From: Oscillospiraceae bacterium
GTDB lineage: Bacteria; Bacillota; Clostridia; Oscillospirales; Oscillospiraceae
Assembly (NCBI GenBank): GCA_012513005.1
Contig: JAAZCZ010000074.1
Coordinates: 1 to 8,929, forward strand
Reading direction: 5' to 3'
Length of the DNA: 8,929 nucleotides
The notes below the pieces were generated by a model. The model was not told where the DNA came from and did no database searches. It was given only the letters and a program-made list of their open reading frames with translations. Of this stretch, positions 1 to 5,626 are shown piece by piece (position 1 is the first letter of the stretch; every line of letters starts with the position of its first letter). Both the position numbers and the translations under genes were made by a program.

Positions 1-679
1 CAGCGAAGTAATAGCCTACACCCCATTTAGTAACAATAAGCTCCGGTGCGGCAGAGTCAGTTTCAAGCTTTTCACGAAGCCTTCTGATATGAACATCAAC
101 AGTTCTTGCATCTCCCTGATAGTCAAAGCCCCAAACGCTGTCCAGCAGGTTTTCTCTGGAAAAAACTCTGCCCGGATTTTTCATAAACAGCGAGAGTATG
201 TCAAACTCACGCATTGTGAGGTCAATGCTCTCGTCATTTCTCTTGACAGCTCGTTTTACAAGATCAAGGCTTATATCCCCGATTTTAATAACACTGCCCG
301 GCGCAGTCTCTGCCTCGGTTAAAGCGGCGCGGCGGAGTAGTGCTCTTATTCGTGCCTTTAATTCAAGTATGTTAAAGGGCTTTTTTATATAGTCATCAGC
401 ACCTGATTCAAAGCCCATAAGCTGGTCTGCATCCTCGATTTTAGCAGTCAGCATTATAATAGGCACAGTGGAAAACTCTCTAATCTGCATGCAGGCGGAT
501 AGCCCGTCTAGCTTGGGCATCATGACGTCTAATATAATAAGGCTGTATTCCAAGCTACGTGCCATGCTCACGGCAGTCTCCCCGTCATGGCAAAAGTCAA
601 CTGTGTAGCCCTCATTTTCGAGGTTAAACTTTATACCCTTAACAAGTAGCTTTTCATCGTCAACAACAAGTATCTTCAA
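1..679 (-). CDS. OmpR/PhoB-type response regulator, 3' end cut by window edge
   Basis: This is a two-component response regulator that would be phosphorylated by a partner histidine kinase and then bind DNA. Reading the minus strand from a TTG at 679-677 gives 226 codons without a stop. The receiver domain (about residues 1-118) begins KILVVDDE, with acidic residues D7 and D8, phospho-acceptor D51 in LDVMMPKLDG, T78 in MLTA and K100 in DDYIKKPF. The winged-helix domain (about 130-226) includes LTMREFDIL, GRVFSRENLLDSVWG, RTVDVHIRRLREKLE and TKWGVGYYF. That last block normally lies close to the C-terminus, so only a few residues should be missing. The TTG start is chosen because the motif begins exactly there and GGGAGG lies just upstream (685-692). 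The wHTH most resembles the WalR/PhoP/PhoB group. It is divergent from the carboxypeptidase gene. A kinase gene probably follows beyond position 1, but this is inference. The family call is firm; the regulon is unknown. Confidence 0.95.
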   Translation of the reverse strand, partial: MKILVVDDEKLLVKGIKFNLENEGYTVDFCHDGETAVSMARSLEYSLIILDVMMPKLDGLSACMQIREFSTVPIIMLTAKIEDADQLMGFESGADDYIKKPFNILELKARIRALLRRAALTEAETAPGSVIKIGDISLDLVKRAVKRNDESIDLTMREFDILSLFMKNPGRVFSRENLLDSVWGFDYQGDARTVDVHIRRLREKLETDSAAPELIVTKWGVGYYFA

Positions 680-718
680 AACCCGACCTCCCTTGCAGCA
701 TTATTAGTTCTTATATAT

Positions 719-748
719 ATAATATGAATAACAATTTGAAAAATGCAA
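719..748 (-). promoter_or_regulatory. Possible promoter for the response regulator
   Basis: On the minus strand, TTGCAT (748-743) and TATTAT (724-719) are separated by 18 bases. The predicted start of transcription would lie about 30 bases ahead of the TTG start codon. The match to the housekeeping consensus is moderate, and the region is AT-rich, so chance matches are likely. Confidence 0.35.
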
Positions 749-772
749 TATCCCGCTGCGCCTTATTGCTTA

Positions 773-801
773 TTGCTTTTATTTATGCTCTCTTGTATAA
801 T
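773..801 (+). promoter_or_regulatory. Probable promoter for the carboxypeptidase-mrp unit
   Basis: TTGCTT (773-778) and a perfect TATAAT (796-801) are separated by 17 bases. The -35 box matches the housekeeping consensus at only three positions, so activation by a regulator is plausible. Transcription would start near 808, leaving a leader of about 50 bases before the ATG at 860. Confidence 0.5.
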
Positions 802-820
802 ATTTGTTGCGCTAACAGAA

Positions 821-837
821 TATCATTAGTAATGATA
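821..837. promoter_or_regulatory. Perfect 17-bp palindrome in the carboxypeptidase leader
   Basis: TATCATTA, a central G, then TAATGATA form a perfect dyad with 8-bp arms. It lies downstream of the probable -10 box (796-801) and just upstream of the ribosome-binding site (850-853). That position suits a repressor operator. The sequence is visible directly; its role is inferred. As RNA, the one-base loop makes a stable hairpin unlikely, so a DNA-binding dimer is the better guess. Confidence 0.45.
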
Positions 838-859
838 ACATATTTTCTCGGAGATGGAT

Positions 860-2443
860 ATGAAAAAAACCAAGTTCCTGCCTGCTTTGCTGATATTAAT
901 AACGCTTTTTGCCATGCTGGCACCAACAGCATCGGCAATAGACGAGCCGCAGATAAATTCAGAGACTGCACTGCTTATGGATATGGACTCCGGAAGGGAG
1001 CTTTATTCAAAAAACGCAGATGCCAGAGTCGAGCCTGCATCGCTCACTAAAATCATGACGGCACTTCTGGCAATCGAGGCGATAGACAGCGGAAAGGCGT
1101 CTTTAGCAGACAATGTCACAGCGTCTGCCAATATCTTAGCGGATATGGTCGAAGAGGGCAGCACCTCCAATATAGTCCCCGGAGAGGCAATGACACTGGC
1201 AAATCTGCTCTACTGCATTATGCTCGAGTCTGCAAACGAAGGCTGCAATGTAATAGCAGAGCACATAGGCGGCTCCATGACGGCATTTGTAAACAAGATG
1301 AACGAGAGAGCAACCGCCTTAGGCTGCCTTGATACCCACTTTGACAATGCTCACGGTCTGCCTTCCGAAAACCACTATACAACCGCCAGAGACATGTATC
1401 TCATCACCAGAGAAGCCATGAAAAAAGAGCTTTTCAGGGAAATTTGCAATACACAAAAGTACATTGTTCCGGCAACAAATGTAGCTAAGGAGCGTGAGCT
1501 TCAAAACACAAACGGTCTTATAAACCCCAACTCCAAATACTACCCCGGCTACCACTATGAATACGCAGCCGGAGTTAAGACAGGTCACACAGAAAAGGCA
1601 GGCTACTGCCTAATCTCAACCGCCGCAAAGGAAAACATAAATGTAATAGCAGTTGTTATGGGCGGGCAGGCAAGACCAAAGGGAGACGGCAGCTTCTCAT
1701 TCGACTGCTTCACAGACTCCCGCACCCTCTATGATTGGGCGTTTTCTAATTTCAGTCAGCTGGAAATTCTAAGCTCGGCAGAGCTTGTGTCTGAACTTGA
1801 TGTAGAGCTTGCAGCCGACAACGAAAAGGCCATTTTAAGACCCAAGCAGGTAATGACGGCACTGCTTCCCAACGACACCGACATAAGCACATTAGAGCGC
1901 AAGATAACATACTATCACATAGAGTCAGGCAAGCCCCTAAAAGCCCCGATTGCAGCAGGAGCCGAGCTCGGCACAATCTCTGTGCTGCAAAACGGTGTAA
2001 TACTAAACACCTGCCCCTTGGTTGCAAACGCAACAGTTGAGCTGTCTAAGAAGGCATTTATAAGAGAACAGCTCGACACAATGCTAAACCTTGTTTGGGT
2101 AAAAATAATTTTCTGGGTCTTAATTCTTGCTCTGCTCGGATACTTCTTCCTGGTAATCAGATATAGAATACTGCACAAGAGACACTTAGAGTCAGTGAAG
2201 AAGGCTCGAATGCAAAAAGAGATGAAACGGCGAAACGAGGAACTAACCCGAATTTTTGAGGCAGAGGGAGGTCCCTTAAAAGCCCCCAGCCTGAATAAAA
2301 TGCAAAACCCAAATGAAAACACGGGCAGAATCAGCCGCGGCAGACCACCGGAGACCGGCAGAGAAGGCAGAAACCCGATAGTTACAGACAGAGACTTTTT
2401 TGAGGAGTTTTTCCTGTCTGACACAGACGATAAAAACAATTAG
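860..2443 (+). CDS. D-alanyl-D-alanine carboxypeptidase (peptidase S11, low-mass PBP)
   Basis: This enzyme removes the terminal D-Ala from peptidoglycan pentapeptides outside the membrane, limiting cross-linking. With the start at 860 (527 aa), a signal peptide runs to about A26 (TASA|IDEP). The three catalytic motifs of the family are present: S61-L-T-K64 (SxxK), S124-A-N126 (SxN) and K240-T-G (KTG). A PBP5-type C-terminal domain covers roughly 300-395. One membrane helix follows at about 413-433, then a charged tail of about 90 residues predicted to be cytoplasmic. Many S11 enzymes are near 380-450 aa and end in an amphipathic anchor, so this tail is long. ATG 854 is six bases upstream and in frame, but GGAG at 850-853 touches it and is correctly spaced from 860. 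The mrp gene follows after 18 bases. DacF/DacA-like; the exact orthologue is not assigned. Confidence 0.95.
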   Translation: MKKTKFLPALLILITLFAMLAPTASAIDEPQINSETALLMDMDSGRELYSKNADARVEPASLTKIMTALLAIEAIDSGKASLADNVTASANILADMVEEGSTSNIVPGEAMTLANLLYCIMLESANEGCNVIAEHIGGSMTAFVNKMNERATALGCLDTHFDNAHGLPSENHYTTARDMYLITREAMKKELFREICNTQKYIVPATNVAKERELQNTNGLINPNSKYYPGYHYEYAAGVKTGHTEKAGYCLISTAAKENINVIAVVMGGQARPKGDGSFSFDCFTDSRTLYDWAFSNFSQLEILSSAELVSELDVELAADNEKAILRPKQVMTALLPNDTDISTLERKITYYHIESGKPLKAPIAAGAELGTISVLQNGVILNTCPLVANATVELSKKAFIREQLDTMLNLVWVKIIFWVLILALLGYFFLVIRYRILHKRHLESVKKARMQKEMKRRNEELTRIFEAEGGPLKAPSLNKMQNPNENTGRISRGRPPETGREGRNPIVTDRDFFEEFFLSDTDDKNN

Positions 2444-2461
2444 ATAAGCGAGGTAATAAAT

Positions 2462-3313
2462 ATGAGTGAAGGTTGCACACACGATTGCGAGAGCTGCACA
2501 CTAAATTGCAGTCACAGCGAATGTAATCACGACCCTGCACAGAAAATGTCCCCGGAGAGCTTTTTAAAGCCTCTGCGTGAGGGCTCCCGTGTAGGTAAGG
2601 TCTATGCAGTAGTAAGCGGAAAAGGCGGAGTCGGCAAATCATTAGTAACGGGACTTTTAGCCTCCGAGATGCAGCGCCGCGGACACAGAGCTGCAATTTT
2701 AGACGCCGATATAACAGGTCCTTCAATACCGCAGATGTTCGGCATACACGATAACGCCTACGGTGACGAAAGCTTTATTGAGCCTGTAAAGAGCAACAGC
2801 GGCATACAGATAATCAGCATGAATGTGCTATTAGAGCACGAGACAGAGCCTGTTGTTTGGCGCGGTCCTGTCATAGCCGGTGCCGTTGTTCAGTTTTGGT
2901 CTGATGTGGCTTGGGACAATGTTGACTATATGTTTGTGGACCTGCCCCCCGGGACGGGCGATGTGCCGCTAACAGTGTTCCAGTCTCTGCCTATAGACGG
3001 AGTAATAGTTGTAACCTCACCTCAGCAGCTTGTCGGCATGGTTGTTGAGAAGGCAGTTAACATGGCAGATATGATGAACAAAAAGGTAGTAGCCATTGTT
3101 GAGAATATGTCCTACTTCAAATGCCCCGACTGCGACAGCGTTCACAGCATCTTAGGTGAGAGCAGGGTAGAGGAGATAGCCGAGAAGTTCTCGATCCCGA
3201 ATGTCATTAAGCTGCCCATTAACCCCGAATTTGCAGATCTTAGCGACTCGGGCGAAATAGAGAACGCAAGGGTAGAGGCTCTTAATGAGCTGGCTGATTT
3301 TTTGGAGAAGTAA
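2462..3313 (+). CDS. mrp: Mrp/NBP35-type iron-sulfur carrier P-loop ATPase
   Basis: This cytoplasmic ATPase (283 aa) belongs to the Mrp/ApbC/NBP35 family, which carries [4Fe-4S] clusters to target proteins. The deviant Walker A motif VSGKGGVGKS spans residues 51-60 with signature K54 and K59. The Walker B-like segment is FVDLPPGTGD (158-167). C221 and C224 in the CPDC motif match the family's conserved pair that bridges a cluster between two subunits. The first 23 residues hold C5, H7, C9, C12, C16, H18, C21 and H23. Such short Cys-rich N-termini occur in clostridial members and may bind another cluster or metal; here that is inference. GAGGT at 2450-2454 gives a well-placed ribosome-binding site. 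It sits 18 bases after the carboxypeptidase stop, so the two are probably co-transcribed, although their functions do not obviously connect. A hairpin terminator follows. Confidence 0.95.
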   Translation: MSEGCTHDCESCTLNCSHSECNHDPAQKMSPESFLKPLREGSRVGKVYAVVSGKGGVGKSLVTGLLASEMQRRGHRAAILDADITGPSIPQMFGIHDNAYGDESFIEPVKSNSGIQIISMNVLLEHETEPVVWRGPVIAGAVVQFWSDVAWDNVDYMFVDLPPGTGDVPLTVFQSLPIDGVIVVTSPQQLVGMVVEKAVNMADMMNKKVVAIVENMSYFKCPDCDSVHSILGESRVEEIAEKFSIPNVIKLPINPEFADLSDSGEIENARVEALNELADFLEK

Positions 3314-3350
3314 AGCTAAAAATAAGAAGCTGTAATTAAATATCAGAAGA

Positions 3351-3385
3351 AGGAAGGCTGCATTGCAGCCTTCTTGCATTTTCTT
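3351..3385 (+). terminator. Hairpin terminator after mrp
   Basis: GAAGGCTGC (3353-3361) pairs perfectly with GCAGCCTTC (3365-3373) around a 3-base loop. Two more pairs at the base extend the stem to 11. A T-rich stretch (TTGCATTTTCTT) follows. It lies about 40 bases after the mrp stop and closes the first plus-strand unit. Confidence 0.8.
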
Positions 3386-3454
3386 AAAACCTAAACAAAA
3401 AGCCTATTTACACAAAGTTAACTATTACAAGATAAAACAAAAGCTATATCATAG

Positions 3455-3483
3455 TTGACAAAGGAAATACAATGTGTTACAAT
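3455..3483 (+). promoter_or_regulatory. Near-consensus housekeeping promoter for the 96-aa gene and NlpC/P60 gene
   Basis: A perfect TTGACA (3455-3460), a 17-base spacer and TACAAT (3478-3483, one mismatch to TATAAT) form a strong sigma-A-type promoter. Transcription would begin near 3490, about 45 bases before the ATG at 3535. Confidence 0.8.
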
Positions 3484-3492
3484 TCGGTAACA
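3475..3492. promoter_or_regulatory. Inverted repeat TGTTAC-N6-GTAACA over the -10 box
   Basis: TGTTAC (3475-3480) and GTAACA (3487-3492) are perfect 6-bp arms separated by AATTCG. The element overlaps the -10 box and the likely transcription start, so a bound dimer would block RNA polymerase. In addition, TACAAT occurs twice exactly 10 bp apart (3468-3473 and 3478-3483). TGTTAC fits the TGTWAH half-site described for WalR, but WalR sites are direct repeats, so that link is weak. Confidence 0.4.
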
Positions 3493-3534
3493 TAAAGCAA
3501 GGGAATGCACCTTGCAAATTCGGAGGTCATAGCA

Positions 3535-3825
3535 ATGGCAGAGAAAAACATCGAGCTTACATACAAGGGACGTCCCCTCAGAAGAATGGCAGACGTACTT
3601 TATTACGGGAGCATGGCAGATAAGTATATCGTTATGCTTAAGATAATGGAGACTAAAAAAATTGAGGACATGGACGTTGCCACAAAGGTAGCCGTATCTC
3701 TGCAATTAACCGATGAAAGCGTCAAATATAAAGACAGAGTGCTCAAAAAGAGCGAGAAGGACAACCTTTACTCTGCAATGGATGTGGGCGCTGTTTGGCT
3801 CGAGCGTGCTTTGGCTTCAAAATAG
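3535..3825 (+). CDS. Conserved-looking small protein of unknown function
   Basis: This encodes a 96-aa, charged, soluble-looking protein with no signal peptide, membrane helix or cysteine. I do not recognise a named domain. It begins MAEKNIELTYKGRPL and ends VWLERALASK. The N-terminal half has YKGRPLRR and YYGSMADKYIVMLKI. The C-terminal half is rich in Lys, Asp and Glu (KYKDRVLKKSEKDN). The start at 3535 is chosen over the in-frame ATG at 3505 because CGGAGGT (3521-3527) is placed correctly for it and nothing suitable precedes 3505. A strong promoter lies just upstream, and the cell-wall hydrolase gene starts 14 bases after the stop, so the pair is almost certainly one operon. It could be a regulator or accessory factor for that operon, but nothing in the sequence shows this. 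Confidence 0.85.
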   Translation: MAEKNIELTYKGRPLRRMADVLYYGSMADKYIVMLKIMETKKIEDMDVATKVAVSLQLTDESVKYKDRVLKKSEKDNLYSAMDVGAVWLERALASK

Positions 3826-3839
3826 GTTAGGTAGGTATC

Positions 3840-4994
3840 ATGTTTAAAAAAGTATTATATTCAGTTGTAACCGCCGTACTAATTAGTACCCTCCTCATTG
3901 GCTCAGCCTTTGCAGCCTCCGGAACCGGAACTGCAAATTTTGCCGTGAGAGTGAGAAGCGGCCCCGGCACGGACTATAACACTGTTGGAGTGCTGTATTA
4001 CGGCAGCACAATACCCGTGACAGAATCGGGTTCAGAGTGGCACACAGTCAGCTACGCAGGCACTACTGCATATGTTTCGGCAAAGCATGTTTCTTTTGCC
4101 GAGGGCAAGGGCAGCGAGGCTGCAAGCGCACAGGCTGCCGCCAGCGCCCAGGCTACAGTAAGCGGAGACTTTGTGAGATTTCGTTCCGGTCCCGGCACAG
4201 GCTACGCAATACTTAAAACTCTTGCAAAGGGCTATGGTGTAACCATACTGGAAGACACCGGCACAGGCTGGTATAAGCTAAACTTCAACGGCACAGAGGG
4301 CTATATGGCCAAGCAGTATGTTTCGGGCGGCTCTGCCCCCGCAGCACCCGCTGCTCCTGCTGCCCCTGCTGCCCCTGCAGCTCCTCCTCAAACAGAGAGC
4401 AGCGCAGGCTATGTTACAGGCTCATATGTAAGACTAAGAGCAGGCGCCGGCACAGACAGCAATATTCTTGCAGTCACATCACAGTACGCTCCGGTAACAA
4501 TAACCGGCAGTGCAAACGGATGGATAGCAGTTTCATATAACGGAACCGCAGGCTATATCCACGGCAACTATGTTGCCAGAGGCGCAGCCCCTGCAGGAGC
4601 TGTAGCACAGTCAGGCAGCATCGGCCAAAAGGTAGTCGACTTTGCAAAGCAGTATATGGGCTATCCCTATGTTTGGGCAGGATCAACACCCCAAAGCGGC
4701 TTTGACTGCTCAGGCTTCACAAGCTATGTGTTCAAGTCCTTAGGCTACCCCACAAACAGAGTGGCGCAGGACATCTATCAAAACGGAACATATGTGGACT
4801 ATGCCTCCCTGCAGCCCGGTGACGCGGTGTTCTTCGGAACAAGCGTATACAACATCGGACATGTGGGAATATACATCGGCAACAACCAGTTTATCCACGC
4901 AAACTCAGCCGAGGGCAAAGTAATGATAGACGGGCTCGGAGCAAACGACTGGTACACAAGAGGCTTCGTAGGCGGCAGAAGAATAGCAGCTTAG
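3840..4994 (+). CDS. Secreted peptidoglycan hydrolase with three SH3b domains and NlpC/P60
   Basis: This 384-aa exported cell-wall endopeptidase should cleave within peptidoglycan stem peptides, as other NlpC/P60 enzymes do. A signal peptide with a Lys-containing start and hydrophobic core ends near SAFA|ASG (about residue 26). Three bacterial SH3 domains follow at about 30-86, 107-163 and 189-247. Each has the typical VRxRSGPGT-like or VRLRAGAGT segment and a W-x-x-V/L-x-Y/F-x-G-T pattern. An Ala-Pro linker lies at 166-183 between the second and third. The NlpC/P60 domain covers about 262-384, with catalytic C290 in FDCSG, H341 in GHVGIYIG and H353 in FIHAN as the likely third residue. AGGTAGG (3829-3835) is the ribosome-binding site. 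The gene ends in front of a strong terminator. Attachment to the wall is probably non-covalent through the SH3b domains. Confidence 0.95.
   Translation: MFKKVLYSVVTAVLISTLLIGSAFAASGTGTANFAVRVRSGPGTDYNTVGVLYYGSTIPVTESGSEWHTVSYAGTTAYVSAKHVSFAEGKGSEAASAQAAASAQATVSGDFVRFRSGPGTGYAILKTLAKGYGVTILEDTGTGWYKLNFNGTEGYMAKQYVSGGSAPAAPAAPAAPAAPAAPPQTESSAGYVTGSYVRLRAGAGTDSNILAVTSQYAPVTITGSANGWIAVSYNGTAGYIHGNYVARGAAPAGAVAQSGSIGQKVVDFAKQYMGYPYVWAGSTPQSGFDCSGFTSYVFKSLGYPTNRVAQDIYQNGTYVDYASLQPGDAVFFGTSVYNIGHVGIYIGNNQFIHANSAEGKVMIDGLGANDWYTRGFVGGRRIAA
4335..4388 (+). repeat. GCN/CCN microsatellite coding an Ala-Ala-Pro linker
   Basis: An imperfect trinucleotide-style run of Ala and Pro codons encodes five Ala-Ala-Pro units (after a leading Ala-Pro) in the hydrolase linker. 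The units differ in third positions (GCC, GCA, GCT; CCC, CCT), so it is an old or codon-shuffled repeat. In-frame slippage of 9 bases would change linker length without breaking the protein. Confidence 0.75.
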
Positions 4995-5024
4995 TAGAGC
5001 TTAGAAACTAAATAATAAAACATT

Positions 5025-5064
5025 CGGGCTGTATCGGTAAAATCTGATACAGCCCGGTTTTCGT
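5025..5064 (+). terminator. Strong hairpin terminator after the NlpC/P60 gene
   Basis: CGGGCTGTATC (5025-5035) and GATACAGCCCG (5046-5056) form a perfect 11-bp stem with a 10-base loop, followed by GTTTTCGTT. It sits about 30 bases after the stop codon. It may also act in the reverse direction, where the stem is followed by a T-rich stretch. Confidence 0.9.
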
Positions 5065-5149
5065 TATTAGCATTATAATATTTTGTTCTCGATTGCCCGC
5101 CATAAAAACTTATCCCAAAAACAAGCATCAATAAGAATATACAAATAAT

Positions 5150-5178
5150 AAGCTGCACGGAATTTTTCCGTGCAGCTT
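5150..5178 (-). terminator. Perfect 13-bp hairpin terminator, probably for the hypA operon
   Basis: AAGCTGCACGGAA (5150-5162) pairs fully with TTCCGTGCAGCTT (5166-5178) across a TTT loop. It lies about 40 bases after the hypA stop in the minus direction and is followed on that strand by TATTATTTG. On the plus strand it is followed by TTAGTATT, so it may work both ways. The region is convergent and already has a terminator for the plus-strand unit, so the main client is probably hypA. Confidence 0.75.
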
Positions 5179-5218
5179 TTAGTATTATGCTATTTGCCTA
5201 TTGCCCAAAGTTATTACC

Positions 5219-5617
5219 TTAGGCTTCGGATTTTTCCTCGGCAGCTGCTTCGGTTTCTTCCTCGCCTTCCTCTGCTTCGTCAACGTGGATTTCACGAATC
5301 AGAAACTCTTGGCCGGAGAGTACTTCCTTGTCGAAGCTGCCGCAGTTGGGGCAGTAGCCCTCGTGCTCAACAACATTGAACACATCGTCGCAGTTATCGC
5401 AGACTGCCATGCCGGGAACTATGTTTATTATGAGCTTTGTATCCTCTAAAAAGGTTCCCTGAACAACAGGGGCATAAAGCTCCTCAACATACTCCGGAAT
5501 AACAAGGGAAAGCTCACCAATGTCAAGAACAATCTCTGCAACCTTGTCGATACCGTTGGCTTCGGCGTAGTCGGTGACTGTTTTTGCCATCGCTCTGACA
5601 ATACCTATTTCATGCAT
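5219..5617 (-). CDS. hypA: HypA-type nickel metallochaperone
   Basis: HypA delivers nickel during maturation of [NiFe] hydrogenases, usually with the GTPase HypB. The 132-aa product begins MHEIGIV, with the essential H2 nickel ligand and E3. The zinc site has two CxxC pairs: C73/C76 (CDNC) and C89/C92 (CPNC). Core length to about residue 113 (LIREIHVDE) matches E. coli HypA. The last 20 residues are a strongly acidic tail of Glu and Ala that ordinary HypA proteins lack. The start is supported by AAGGTG (5628-5623) and the conserved MHE start. The ribosome-binding site overlaps the flavoprotein stop (TAA at 5629-5627), with a gap of 9 bases between the genes, which suggests translational coupling. 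No hydrogenase, hypB, CO dehydrogenase or urease gene is in the window, so the nickel client is unknown. Confidence 0.93.
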   Translation of the reverse strand: MHEIGIVRAMAKTVTDYAEANGIDKVAEIVLDIGELSLVIPEYVEELYAPVVQGTFLEDTKLIINIVPGMAVCDNCDDVFNVVEHEGYCPNCGSFDKEVLSGQEFLIREIHVDEAEEGEEETEAAAEEKSEA

Positions 5618-5626
5618 AAAATCACC

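Noticed and set aside
1915..2439. Minus-strand 174-codon open frame opposite the carboxypeptidase
   Set aside because: It is antisense to a well-supported coding region, has no recognisable motif, and its length reflects codon bias on the other strand.
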